64,000 nucleotides of DNA, taken from positions 411,589-475,588 of the forward strand of contig JAWKTB010000003.1 of NCBI GenBank assembly GCA_041402005.1, in the 5' to 3' direction. This document shows positions 41,301 to 48,639 of this stretch, in pieces. The position numbers were made by a program, and so were the translations under genes. The notes beneath the pieces are model-generated. The model ran no database searches and was not told the DNA's origin. It worked only from the letters and a program-made list of their open reading frames with translations. This DNA comes from JAJRXR01 sp041402005. GTDB lineage: Bacteria; Planctomycetota; Phycisphaerae; Phycisphaerales; UBA1924. Positions within the stretch are counted from its first letter, which is position 1. Each line of letters begins with the position of its first letter.

Positions 41301-42282
41301 AGGAGACGTCGGGCGCCTTGGGGTCGCGCAGGGGGAGGATCAGTGTCGCGTCCATGGCGGCGATCGGGTCGAGGCGCTGGTACTCGGCGCCCCCGCCGAC
41401 GACGAGGATGTGGCCCGTCTCCTGCTCACGCTGGATGCGGGCGGCGAGGAGAGCCTCGAGCGGGTCGTCGGCGTCGAAGAGGAGCGGCGCGTGGACCGCG
41501 TGCAGGGGCGTGAGCGCGCTGGGCGCGGTGTCGAGGGGCGTGCCCGCGACGGACTTCTCCCACTTGGCGTCCATGAGGGTCTGGCGGAAGAGGGCCATGA
41601 CGCCCATGTGGCTGGTGGGGTAGCCGCCGTCGTCACCGAAGCCGGAGGTGTCGAAGCCGAGGGTGTGGAAGGCGTGGGGGTTGTAGACGGGCGCCTCGCC
41701 GAGCGAGTCGTCGTCGGGGTTGGGCGCGAGTGAGACGACGGCGCCCATGCCCCTGAAGACGCCGCCCTTGGGGGCGATGGCGGCGGCAACGAAGCCCTGC
41801 TCGCGCAGGTCCTTCTTGTCGGACTCGGAGAGGCCGGGGCCGTCGAGCGCCCAGCGCTGGGGCGTGACGTTCGAGTTCCAGTGCAGGCCCGGGGAGTTGG
41901 GGTCGGGCTTGGGCGCGTCCACCTCGACGTAGGCGTCGATGAGGCCGGGGTAGACGTGCAGGCCGGTGGCGTCGAAGACGCGGGCGCCGGCGGGGGGCGC
42001 GGGCGGGTTGGGCTTGCCGTCGCCCCGGGGCGTGACGGCGGCCTGGACGGAGACGATGCGCCCGCCCCGGATCACGACCGTCGCCTGCTCGTACGTCTCA
42101 TCGGGGGAGACGTGGACCGTGGCGCCGACGATCGCGTACCAGTCGGGGTCGGCGTGCTTGGGCCCGTTGGTGGGTGGGGCGAGGGGGGAGTTGCTGGTGG
42201 GCTGCGCGGGCGCGAGCGAGGGGACGAGGGCGGCGGCCAACGCCGCGAGGGCGCCGGCGACGTGCGTGACGGATCGGGTCAT
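38320..42282 (-). CDS. large exported two-domain amidohydrolase carrying an in-frame IVS-like insertion
   Basis: 1320 residues from ATG 42282 (AGAGGAA upstream); the longer 1445-residue reading has no signal peptide. Signal peptide 1-26 (LAALAAALVPSLAPAQ). N-terminal amidohydrolase-like half is degenerate (LYPGLIDAYVEVDAP, no HxH) and includes LTTNPAAALGVSNTLGTIASGKVASLVV. Middle beta-rich segment of two repeats follows (SFSVKLDALAGESPIIFSG, IEFSVKGDTISTKKGD). C-terminal half has the intact DCHSHTGL, the loop IHCHSYRQDEIL and the final AIDDRVGSIEVGKDADLVLW. Between WEKQN and PPRRDLELEALAQIL, where related proteins are continuous, lie about 150 extra residues encoded by the IVS-like element at 39181-39627. 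Frame is retained so a long protein is possible. Confidence 0.88.
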   Translation of the reverse strand: MTRSVTHVAGALAALAAALVPSLAPAQPTSNSPLAPPTNGPKHADPDWYAIVGATVHVSPDETYEQATVVIRGGRIVSVQAAVTPRGDGKPNPPAPPAGARVFDATGLHVYPGLIDAYVEVDAPKPDPNSPGLHWNSNVTPQRWALDGPGLSESDKKDLREQGFVAAAIAPKGGVFRGMGAVVSLAPNPDDDSLGEAPVYNPHAFHTLGFDTSGFGDDGGYPTSHMGVMALFRQTLMDAKWEKSVAGTPLDTAPSALTPLHAVHAPLLFDADDPLEALLAARIQREQETGHILVVGGGAEYQRLDPIAAMDATLILPLRDPKAPDVSSIGKMDSIDLDRLMAWEQAPTNTRRLVDAGATVCLTTSKLPRGQKFSDNLRKAIEYGLSERDALAALTTNPAAALGVSNTLGTIASGKVASLVVTDGDLFDKDTKILDVWVDGQRQLVNEPEGDNLAGTWDLVIDNALHAKLVVTDKKGKASVKVLTDDGVGGTTEHEAGAVSADEDSISFSVKLDALAGESPIIFSGVLSDGALSGAMMRPAGAPAQWRATRAASEPEPETSAFEGDWTLKIGDTPSIEFSVKGDTISTKKGDTKGEARDVSISGDRIAFLFEDEAGAHSVTGVLADDEIVGKGTNPDGNAFAWIGTRKADETKAPDVPDLPGYPFGPYALKGKPEQPDYLVITGATVWTSAADGVLKPADYQNGTLVVVKKGKIDYVGPNKDLRFPGDANIVRVDATGMHLTPGIIDCHSHTGLFRFGVNESGQAVTSECWIGDALDPGFIGFYRELAGGVTAANLLHGSANPIGGKNQVVKLRWGAQTPDEMFFEGAKPGIKFALGENVKQSNWGDNATTRYPQTRMGVETLIRDRFQAAKEYMERWDAWEKQNGDGATKRQRDAATKGGFNGEGENIPRPDRMAERNGAGQIDLSGHIRVAGVGTLRADLADAPGGRVSAVEHRRGTRSSDEAGLSPHAQDRSGLSDGALDSVRAGGLDVTDAAPPADRGADRGDRPSPSSADSIAGAQDDGVMTPVSLRRSVAPSLLPPRRDLELEALAQILKGERLIHCHSYRQDEILMLCRVAEDFGFKIGTFQHGLEVYKVADVVKKDAIGASIFADWWAYKVEVQDAIPYAGPLETEVGVLTSYNSDDDDLARRLNLEAAKAVKYSGGKITPEQALRFVTINPAIQLAIDDRVGSIEVGKDADLVLWNAPPLSTTAKAASVWIDGRLYFSLDEDKAARRHIASERERLVAKLLADDMPSADKDKGDERPTGRRGRNMVDSPPRHTLLAGYIQDALEHAAHPQQGECGCNTLIPTIYFEKLEMND
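39181..39200. repeat. 20-bp terminal inverted repeat, left end of IVS-like element
   Basis: Begins GACGGAGCGACGAAGC; exact inverted match at 39608-39627. Flanked on its left by further GCGACGGA units (39169-39180). Confidence 0.95.
39207..39578 (-). CDS. four-helix-bundle protein, 23S rRNA IVS-encoded family (S23/IVP), nested in another gene
   Basis: 123 residues from ATG 39578, same strand as the host amidohydrolase but in another frame. Sequence FRDLIAWQKGMELARSIYLAT then LTSQMRRAGVSVPSNIAEGHGR and the distal Leu-rich helices are the diagnostic pattern of the 23S rRNA intervening-sequence protein family (PF05635/TIGR02436): W-K-x2-M-L helix, Q-RRA-VS-P-NIAEG. These proteins form four-helix bundles and are related in structure to the Avd accessory proteins of diversity-generating retroelements. 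In rRNA the element is removed by RNase III at its terminal stem; here the same architecture sits in an mRNA. No reverse transcriptase is present. Confidence 0.95.
   Translation of the reverse strand: MARVRTFRDLIAWQKGMELARSIYLATSELPESERYGLTSQMRRAGVSVPSNIAEGHGRQTRPDYLRMLRIARGSLMELSTQYELAVSMSLMPRHQPTEELIAETDRVLQALIRSLERKTTAS
39608..39627. repeat. 20-bp terminal inverted repeat, right end of IVS-like element
   Basis: Exact reverse complement of 39181-39200; the 447-bp span between the outer ends is divisible by 3, so the host frame is preserved. Confidence 0.95.
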
Positions 42283-42508
42283 CGAATCTGTTCCTCTCGA
42301 GGGGGACACCGAGCGTACCGCCTCGACGCCCCCCGGCAAAGGGCGGGAAACGCCCCGATCCGGCGTGGACGAGCGGGCGGCGGCCCGCGCGAGTCTGCTA
42401 CCGGCGCTCAGGACGCGAGGGTGCGGCCCGCTCGGCCCGACGGCTACCCTCACGCCGAGCCCCGTCGGCGCGACGGGCCAGGCCTGTGAATCTGGAGGGA
42501 GGCGCGAC

Positions 42509-43762
42509 GTGCCGGATCTGATCAAGGGCGCCGCGGTCGTGGGGCAGTCGGGCGGGCCGACGGCGGTCATCAACGCCTCGCTCGTTGGCGTGGTCGAGGG
42601 GCTGCGACGGGCGGGCGCGGGGGCGGGGGGCTCGCCGATCACGCGTGTCCTCGGCATGCGTCACGGCGTCAGCGGGCTGACCAAGGGCGAGTTCTACGAC
42701 CTGACCGACCTGAGCCTGTCGCGTCTGGACCGCCTGGCCAAGACGCCCTCGGCGGGGCTGGGCTCGACGCGGGACAAGCCCGACCGGGCGTACTGCGAGC
42801 GGATCCTCGAGTCGTGCAAGAAGCACGACATCCGGTACTTCTTTTATATCGGTGGCAACGACAGCTCGGACACGTGCCGCATCGTCAACGAGCTGTCGAA
42901 CCACGCGGGGTACGAGCTGCGCTGCTTCCACGTGCCCAAGACGGTGGACAACGACCTGGTGGGGTCGGACCACACGCCGGGCTTCCCCTCGGCGGCCCGG
43001 TTCGTCGCCAAGGCGTGCACCGCCGACTTCATGGACAACATCTCCCTGCCCGGGATCAAGCTCAACGTGATCATGGGGCGCAACGCGGGATTCCTGACGG
43101 CGGCCAGCGCGCTGGCGCGGCGCGAGTCCCGCTTCGGCGGCATGGGCCCGACCGGGGACGGGCCCCAGCTCATCTACCTGCCCGAGGTCCCCTTCGACCT
43201 CGACGAGTTCATCCAGGACGTCGCCAAGATCTACGAGCACCAGGGACGCTGCCACATCGCGGTCAGCGAGGGCATCCAGGACAAGCACGGCAAGTCGATC
43301 GGGGCGCTGCTCATCCAGGGCGAGACCGATGCGCACGGCAACGCCCAGCTCTCGGGCTCGGGCGCCCTGGGGGACCAGCTCGCCAACGTCCTCAAGGAGG
43401 CGCTCACGCCCCGGGGGGGCAAGTCCGTGCGCGTGCGGGCCGACACGTTCGGGTACGTGCAGCGGTGCTTCCCCGATCAGTCGTGGGTGGACCTGAACGA
43501 GGCGCGCGGGGCGGGTCGGTACGCAGCCGCACTGGCGGCGAGCGGGGACATCGACGGCTCGGTCGCGATCGTGCGCACGAGCCCGATCGGGGGCGACCAG
43601 CCGTACGCCGCCAAGTTCGAGCGGATCGATCTGTCGGCGGTGGCGGCCAAGACGCGTCACATGCCGCCCGAGTTCATCGAGGGGCGCCACGACGTGAGCA
43701 AGATGTTCGTGGATTACTGCCGCCCGCTGGTGGGGGAGCTGCCGGCGTACGAGCGACTGTAG
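42509..43762 (+). CDS. pfp: 6-phosphofructokinase, probably PPi-dependent
   Basis: 417 residues from GTG 42509, with GGAGGGAGG upstream. QSGGPTAVINASL starts the fold, IGGNDSSDT (about residues 110-118) is the phosphate-donor loop with the Asn-Asp seen in PPi-dependent enzymes rather than GGDGS, PKTVDNDL and MGRNAGFLTAASALAR follow; GGDQPYAAKFERIDLS is near the end. Converts fructose 6-phosphate to fructose 1,6-bisphosphate using PPi. It diverges from the large amidohydrolase across 226 bp, sharing a promoter region. Confidence 0.9.
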   Translation: MPDLIKGAAVVGQSGGPTAVINASLVGVVEGLRRAGAGAGGSPITRVLGMRHGVSGLTKGEFYDLTDLSLSRLDRLAKTPSAGLGSTRDKPDRAYCERILESCKKHDIRYFFYIGGNDSSDTCRIVNELSNHAGYELRCFHVPKTVDNDLVGSDHTPGFPSAARFVAKACTADFMDNISLPGIKLNVIMGRNAGFLTAASALARRESRFGGMGPTGDGPQLIYLPEVPFDLDEFIQDVAKIYEHQGRCHIAVSEGIQDKHGKSIGALLIQGETDAHGNAQLSGSGALGDQLANVLKEALTPRGGKSVRVRADTFGYVQRCFPDQSWVDLNEARGAGRYAAALAASGDIDGSVAIVRTSPIGGDQPYAAKFERIDLSAVAAKTRHMPPEFIEGRHDVSKMFVDYCRPLVGELPAYERL

Positions 43763-43768
43763 GGCATT

Positions 43769-44269
43769 TCAGAAGAAGAACGTCGTCCACCAGATCTGAT
43801 TCACGAGCAAGTGAATGGCCTTCAGCAAGATGAGCGAGCCAATCACTCGGAGCCACGTCGCGCTGTTCGGGGCGCCAACCGAAAGCTTCGCGCGGCGTGA
43901 AGCTCGCCAATACGCAGCGACGGCGCCAAGAACAGCCAAACCCCAGATGTGGAACTGCAAGAGCTGGCTAATAGGCCAAGCTGCAAACTCGAGTCCGAAC
44001 GGCGGCGTCCAATAGACCGCGATATCGACGACGCTTGTCACGACGACGGCCACGAGTAGCAAAATGATCCCATTCCGAAGCCGCCCTCGTTCGGCGGTAT
44101 CGACATGGATCCGCAGCGCCCGACCACACTCAGCACAGGTGGCGCCAGCGCCGTCACGCCGGTTGTACCCGCACCCCGGACAATCGAAGTCACGCCCGCG
44201 GAGGAAGAGGCGGGCGATCTCGTCGAGGCTCGCGGGCCCGGCGAGATCCGCGGGAGTTGACTCGCTCAT
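43769..44269 (-). CDS. zinc-ribbon membrane protein
   Basis: 166 residues. Residues 30-49 hold CPGCGYNRRDGAGATCAECGRAL, a zinc ribbon. Three or so hydrophobic segments follow (NGIILLLVAVVVTSVVDIAVYW; LLQFHIWGLAVLGAVAAYW; VIGSLILLKAIHLLV). It resembles the zinc-ribbon membrane proteins at 1-1920 in layout but is shorter. Ends 6 bp from the convergent phosphofructokinase gene. Function unknown. Confidence 0.8.
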   Translation of the reverse strand: MSESTPADLAGPASLDEIARLFLRGRDFDCPGCGYNRRDGAGATCAECGRALRIHVDTAERGRLRNGIILLLVAVVVTSVVDIAVYWTPPFGLEFAAWPISQLLQFHIWGLAVLGAVAAYWRASRRAKLSVGAPNSATWLRVIGSLILLKAIHLLVNQIWWTTFFF

Positions 44270-44303
44270 GGGGCGAGTCTACCCGACGGCGGCGTTCGCT
44301 CTG

Positions 44304-44309
44304 TACGCT
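44304..44309 (+). promoter_or_regulatory. leaderless-type -10 box (TACGCT)
   Basis: Six nt before the ATG at 44316. Confidence 0.45.
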
Positions 44310-44315
44310 TTCGGC

Positions 44316-44885
44316 ATGGAGTTCGAGACCCGCACCATCACGCTCCGCGACGGCGTCCGAGTGACGCTGCGCTCCGGGGGAGCGGCCGACGCCCAGGCGG
44401 ACCTCGAGTTCCTGCGCCGGGCCGTGCCTGATTCGCCATACATCCTCACCATCCCTGAAGAGATCCTGGGGGTCGAGGAGATCCGCGCAAGGCTCATCGA
44501 TCTGCTCGAGGGTGGTGGACTGTTCATGATCGTCACGCCAGACGCGACGCCCGGCGTGATCGTCGGCGTGCTGGACATCCGGCGCTCCAAGCGGCTCAAG
44601 CAGGCGCACGTCGCAGGGCTGGGGATGATGATCGAACCGGCGTGGCGCGGGCGCGGGCTCGGGCGGGCGATGATGGAGGGCGCGATCGCGTGGGCGACGG
44701 CGAACCCGGACATCGAACGCCTCGAGCTGGGCGTGTTCGCCCAGAACCCGGACGCGCTGCGCCTGTACGAGTCGTGCGGGTTCGTCCGCGAGGGGCTCAA
44801 GCCAGACGCCGCCCGCCAGGCGTCGGGCGAATCGCTCGACGAGGTGATCATGGCGCGGCGGGTGAAGCCAAGTGCTGCGTGCTGA
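44316..44885 (+). CDS. GNAT-family N-acetyltransferase
   Basis: 189 residues. Motif A GLGMMIEPAWRGRGLGRAMMEGAIAWA (acetyl-CoA pyrophosphate loop RGRGLG) at about 115-142, followed by the conserved LELGVFAQNPDALRLYESCGFVREG (motif B). Substrate not determinable; RimI/RimJ-like enzymes and small-molecule N-acetyltransferases share this pattern. Divergent from the zinc-ribbon membrane gene, 46 bp away. Confidence 0.9.
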   Translation: MEFETRTITLRDGVRVTLRSGGAADAQADLEFLRRAVPDSPYILTIPEEILGVEEIRARLIDLLEGGGLFMIVTPDATPGVIVGVLDIRRSKRLKQAHVAGLGMMIEPAWRGRGLGRAMMEGAIAWATANPDIERLELGVFAQNPDALRLYESCGFVREGLKPDAARQASGESLDEVIMARRVKPSAAC

Positions 44886-44945
44886 GCAGAAGGTGCTGGG
44901 TTCAAGATACCGCGCGAGTTTTGTGCGCCGCAAATAGTCCTCACC

Positions 44946-45008
44946 ACTCACCACTCACCACTCACCACTCACCACTCACCACTCACCACTCACCACTCAC
45001 CACTCACC
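44946..45008 (+). repeat. heptanucleotide tandem repeat (ACTCACC)9
   Basis: Nine perfect 7-bp units, ending next to the terminator of the following gene. Same unit recurs at 51738-51765 and 55594-55614. Confidence 0.95.
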
Positions 45009-45011
45009 ACT

Positions 45012-45046
45012 TCAAAAACAACGCCCCGGGATTGCTCCCGGGGCGT
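45012..45046 (-). terminator. terminator of the Ig-like secreted protein gene
   Basis: Minus strand ACGCCCCGGGA, loop GCAAT, TCCCGGGGCGT, then TGTTTTTG. Confidence 0.88.
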
Positions 45047-45087
45047 CGGGGTCTCGACCTCGTCCGTTTGCGGCTCGGACGAGTCGG

Positions 45088-46683
45088 TTACGGGCAGCCG
45101 GCGCCGAAGGCGGTGAGGAAGGCGAGGACGTCGCTGAAGTCGAGGATGCCGTAGGGCGTGGCCAGGTCGGCGGAGCAGCCCCCGACCTCGACGCTGGTCA
45201 AGAAGATGGTCTGGTGGTTGACGTTGTCGCAGTTGACCCAGGCCTTGTCGGAGGCGACGAGGCGGAGCGTGTAGCAGCAGGGGGGCAGGTCGTTGGTGTT
45301 CCAGACACCCAGGACGTCGTCGACGACGTTCGTGTTGCCGGTGGCGATGGTGACCCAGGTGTTGGCGGGCCCGCCGGTGTACTGGAGGGCCCAGCCGGAG
45401 ATGTTGTCGTCGAACGCCGTGCCGATGACGCTGACGAGGCCGTCGACGGAGTCGCAATTGACTGGCGAGGAGATGGAGGCGGTGGGAGCGGTGTTGTCGA
45501 TGGTGATGGTGCGTTCTTCGTCGACGTCGTGGCACCCGTCGGAGGCGGAGACGTAGACGTCGTAGTCGCCGTCGGGAACGGTGGTGGAGTTCCAGGTGGC
45601 GAAGGTCTGGTTGATCTTGCCGCCGAAGTAGACGGGGTTGCCGGGATCGACGGGGGTGAAGGAGCCGACGCCGCTGGGGCGCTGCTCGACGATGTACTCG
45701 ACGGAGCAGTGGTCGTTGATGGTGCCGGTGAAGCAGACCGTGCCGCCGTAGACGTTCCCGTCGCTGGGCCCGCCCCAGCTGAACTGGTCGAACTGCGTGT
45801 CGACCCAGCAGACCTCGACGTCCTCGGCGAAGAGGTCGGCCTCGTTGGTCGCGCTCATGCGCAGCAGGTAGTAGCCCTGGGTGAGGGCGGCGGTGTTCCA
45901 GTTGGCGATGGTGGCGCCGGCGGCGGGCGTCTCGGGGAAGCCCGAGGCGATCGGAGCCCACGAGCCGCCGATGGCGGGCTTGTACTCGAGCAGGGTGTCG
46001 GTCAGCGCGGTCTCGGGGTCGTAGGCGATGCCGAAGACCGGGAACGTGCCGCAGACGCACTCGAGGTTGGTCGGGTCGAGGATGTCGACGATCGGGGGCG
46101 TCTCGTCGAGGACCGGGGCGGCGACGTCGAGCGTCACCGAGTAGCCCTCGCGCAGGAGGATGGTGAGCTTGCCGCTGACGCTCCAGTGCTCGGCGTCGGT
46201 GCTGATGAACTCGAACTTGGAGTTGGAGCCCGAGCGGATCCAGAGGGGGTCGTAGTCGAAGGTGACGGAGTCGCCGTCGCCCGAGCGCCAGGCCGAGTCC
46301 GGGGCGATCGTGCCGATGCCGGTGCTGGACCAGTCGACATCGGTGGTGACGCCCTCGAAGCCGGAGGTGGTCATGTAGGCGATGGAGCCGTTGAAGCCGA
46401 CGGTGGAGGAGGCGATGCGGTGGATGAAGGCGAGGGTGCCGTCGCCCTTGAGGATGACGCGGTCCTGGAGGACGCCCTCGTAGAGGACGGTGAGGAAGAC
46501 GGGGTCGACGACCTGGAAGGGGATGGCCTCGTCGCGGACGACGAGCCCGGCGGGCCCGGGGGCGCCGGCGAGCGGGGTGATCCCGCCCGGGGGCAGGACG
46601 ACGGCCTGGGCGTTGGTCGGCGCGAGCAGGGCGGCGCCGACACAGGCGACGAGGGCGAGGACGCGACGCGTCGTGGGGTTCAT
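45088..46683 (-). CDS. secreted multi-domain protein with GC-type dockerin tail
   Basis: 531 residues. Signal peptide 1-26 (VLALVACVGAALLAPTNAQA). Two to three immunoglobulin-like units, each beginning with VDILDPTNLECVCGTFPVFGIAYD and ASISSPVNCDSVDGLVSVIGTAFD, plus Cys-rich pairs. C-terminus ADLATPYGILDFSDVLAFLTAFG.. ends CP, the same motif as the 9041 protein and typical of planctomycete GC-type dockerin-anchored proteins. Likely displayed on or exported from the cell surface. ATG 46683 with an AGGAATC-type weak site upstream; terminator downstream. Confidence 0.85.
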   Translation of the reverse strand: MNPTTRRVLALVACVGAALLAPTNAQAVVLPPGGITPLAGAPGPAGLVVRDEAIPFQVVDPVFLTVLYEGVLQDRVILKGDGTLAFIHRIASSTVGFNGSIAYMTTSGFEGVTTDVDWSSTGIGTIAPDSAWRSGDGDSVTFDYDPLWIRSGSNSKFEFISTDAEHWSVSGKLTILLREGYSVTLDVAAPVLDETPPIVDILDPTNLECVCGTFPVFGIAYDPETALTDTLLEYKPAIGGSWAPIASGFPETPAAGATIANWNTAALTQGYYLLRMSATNEADLFAEDVEVCWVDTQFDQFSWGGPSDGNVYGGTVCFTGTINDHCSVEYIVEQRPSGVGSFTPVDPGNPVYFGGKINQTFATWNSTTVPDGDYDVYVSASDGCHDVDEERTITIDNTAPTASISSPVNCDSVDGLVSVIGTAFDDNISGWALQYTGGPANTWVTIATGNTNVVDDVLGVWNTNDLPPCCYTLRLVASDKAWVNCDNVNHQTIFLTSVEVGGCSADLATPYGILDFSDVLAFLTAFGAGCP

Positions 46684-46802
46684 GGGGATTCTCCGTGTTC
46701 GTGGTGGCCGCGAGTGGCGTGTCTCTCTGGCCGCGGCGTGGGCGGCCGAGGGATCTGCGCGGCGCGGGTGGATCTCTCAGCGGGCGCGCACGGGCGTCGC
46801 GG

Positions 46803-46823
46803 AAAACCCCCTGAACACGGGGG
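46803..46823 (-). terminator. terminator downstream of YciI-like gene
   Basis: Minus strand CCCCC, loop GTGTTCA, GGGGG then TTTT; 42 bp beyond the stop at 46865. Confidence 0.75.
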
Positions 46824-46864
46824 AAATCCGGGCGAGAAATGTCACGGGTCGCGGGGACGGAGGC

Positions 46865-47179
46865 TCAAACGTCGTCAACGCCCCGCAGGAGCGCGACGCG
46901 GTAGGGCTGGAGCCTCGTGCGGAAGACGCCCGCCTTGACGCCCGGGTCGGCCTCGACGAGGCGCTCCGCGTCCTCGCGCGACGCCGCCTCGAAGATGAAG
47001 ATCCCGACCCAGGGGCGCTCGAGTGTCCGCCCCGCCAGGATCAGCTCGCCCGAGTCACGCCGGGCGGAGTAGTACTCGAAGTGCGCACGGACCGCGGCAG
47101 CCTCCTCGGGCGTCGGGTCCTCGGGCATCGTGTCACGAGACGGCTCGAGGAAGCAGATGAACTGGAACGCGTCGGGCAT
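46865..47179 (-). CDS. YciI-like (YCII-related) protein
   Basis: 104 residues from ATG 47179. FICFLEPSR near the start, then EEAAAVRAHFEYYSARRDSGELILAGRTLE and IFEAASREDAERLVEADPGVKAG are the YciI/dabb-type dimeric ferredoxin-like pattern, with the conserved His in the RAH segment and Asp in EADP. Activity unknown. The upstream gap to 47362 holds a compound repeat cassette. Confidence 0.88.
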   Translation of the reverse strand: MPDAFQFICFLEPSRDTMPEDPTPEEAAAVRAHFEYYSARRDSGELILAGRTLERPWVGIFIFEAASREDAERLVEADPGVKAGVFRTRLQPYRVALLRGVDDV

Positions 47180-47211
47180 GGGGGGGTGAGTGGGAAGTGG
47201 TGCGTGGGTGT

Positions 47212-47361
47212 GACTCACCCCCTCTGGTCCGGCGCTTCGCTTGGACCTGTCTCCCCCGCTGGGAGCGGGGGAGAAGCGAGGCCACGCGACTCGCTTCGCT
47301 CGTCGTGGGCGTGGACGATCTCTTCCTATTGCCTATTGCCTATTGCCTATTGCCTATTGCC
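47212..47361 (+). repeat. compound repeat cassette (family D) with (CCTATTG)5
   Basis: GTGACTCACC..CTCTGG start, a CTCCCCCGC/GCGGGGGAG palindrome, a second GACTCG/CGTCGTGGGC segment, then five CCTATTG units at 47325-47359. Ends 4 bp before the stop of the next gene. Confidence 0.88.
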
Positions 47362-47362
47362 A

Positions 47363-47890
47363 TCACTTGCGCGTGTGACGGATCTCCATGCACTTGAACT
47401 CGGGGCCGGGCTTGCCGTTCTCCGTATGAGAGAAGTACATCTCCATCACGAGGTGGTCGTTGTCGACGGCACGCATGACGGAGCGCTTGCGCATGGGCTT
47501 GCCGGAGCTGGGATCGGTCAGGGTGCTGTGCATCTCCCAGGTCTTGGTGGCCTTGTCGTACTGGCCGTGCTCGACCTGGAAGAAGCTCGCGATCGAGTCG
47601 ATCCAGAAGCCCTCGTAGCGCTTGTCGACGGTGTTGTACCCGAGAAATCCACGCCCGGCGAACATGCCCGAGTCGTCCTGGTAGCTCTGCTCCAGGTAGC
47701 GGTCGTTCAGGACCAGCGTGTTGACCATCGTGCCCGTCGAGACCTGGGGCTCGGAGGCGGGCATCATCCACATCTTGACCTCGGAGCGGAACGTGCCGGC
47801 GAACGGCTTGAAGACCGCGTGCTCGGGGGCGGGCTTGAACATCTCGGCGCAGGCGGCCATCTGGTCCGCCGTGGGTGACTTCGAGCTCAT
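47363..47890 (-). CDS. DUF1579 protein, paralogue 1 (cytoplasmic)
   Basis: 175 residues from ATG 47890 with GGGAG upstream. No signal peptide, unlike its three neighbours. FKPFAGTFRSEVKMWM (the family's W-x-E/K-M start), LNDRYLEQSYQDDSGMFAGRGFLGYNTVDKRYEGFWIDS, and VMEMYFSHTENGKPGPEFKCMEIRHTRK match DUF1579, a beta-barrel (lipocalin-like) family. Last of four tandem paralogues on the minus strand. Function unknown. Confidence 0.88.
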   Translation of the reverse strand: MSSKSPTADQMAACAEMFKPAPEHAVFKPFAGTFRSEVKMWMMPASEPQVSTGTMVNTLVLNDRYLEQSYQDDSGMFAGRGFLGYNTVDKRYEGFWIDSIASFFQVEHGQYDKATKTWEMHSTLTDPSSGKPMRKRSVMRAVDNDHLVMEMYFSHTENGKPGPEFKCMEIRHTRK

Positions 47891-47901
47891 GGTCGGACTC
47901 C

Positions 47902-48558
47902 CTACTTCTTGGTGTGGTTGATCCAGCCGATCTTCATCATCTCGCCGTTGGCGGGGTTGGGCTGGTAGAACTCGAGGGTGAACGAGCCGTCGTCGTTGAA
48001 GACGTAGGCGTGTCCGAAGGGGGTGTCGGCGCCGGTCTGGTCCATGATCGTGCCTTCGACGGAGAAGCGGTTCTTGTCGTCGTCGGACTTGCCCCGCTCG
48101 CAGAGCATGGCGGTGTTCAGGATGTCGACCCAGGCGGTGACGTACTCGCCGTGCGCGACGTCGTAGCCCAGCAGGCCGTAGCCCTCGAAGGGCATCTCGG
48201 CGCCCATGAACTTGAACGTGCCCTTGTAGTGGTTCTGGATGAAGCGTCCATCGAGGATGGGCTTGAACTCGGCGACCGCGTGCGAGACCTCGGGCGGGGT
48301 CCCGGGGGCGACGAGGAAGTTCATCTCCGCGTCCCACTTGCCGACGAGGCGGGCGAGGACGTCGTGCTCGGGCGCCTTGGCCGAGCCCGCCATCATCATC
48401 TCCTTGACCTGCTCGGGCGTGGGCTGACCCCCCTCGGGCTGGGCGGCGGGGGTGATCGAGGCCGACGACGTGGTGGATCGCCCGGCGACGAAGGCGGCGC
48501 CAAGGGCGAACGTGACAACTCCGGCCAGGCCGGCGGTCGTGAGGGCGGTGCGGATCAT
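47902..48558 (-). CDS. DUF1579 protein, paralogue 2 (exported)
   Basis: 218 residues from ATG 48558. Signal peptide or anchor at 3-26 (TALTTAGLAGVVTFALGAAFVAGR). The DUF1579 core follows: LARLVGKWDAEMNFLVAPG, ILDGRFIQNHYKGTFKFMGAEMPFEGYGLLGYDVAHGEYVTAWVD, EFYQPNPANGEMMKIGWINHTKK. Only 11 bp separate it from paralogue 1, and GGAC..CATG provides a weak site. The row of four suggests co-expression. Confidence 0.88.
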   Translation of the reverse strand: MIRTALTTAGLAGVVTFALGAAFVAGRSTTSSASITPAAQPEGGQPTPEQVKEMMMAGSAKAPEHDVLARLVGKWDAEMNFLVAPGTPPEVSHAVAEFKPILDGRFIQNHYKGTFKFMGAEMPFEGYGLLGYDVAHGEYVTAWVDILNTAMLCERGKSDDDKNRFSVEGTIMDQTGADTPFGHAYVFNDDGSFTLEFYQPNPANGEMMKIGWINHTKK

Positions 48559-48639
48559 GCGATGGTCCTCTCGGTGCAAGTGGGGTGAATGCGCCCGCGG
48601 GCCGACGGGCCTGCGCGGCGGAAAGTATGCCCGGTCCAG

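Noticed and set aside
44946..45008. Possible CRISPR array
   Set aside because: Seven-bp units without spacers; no cas genes. It is a microsatellite-type array.
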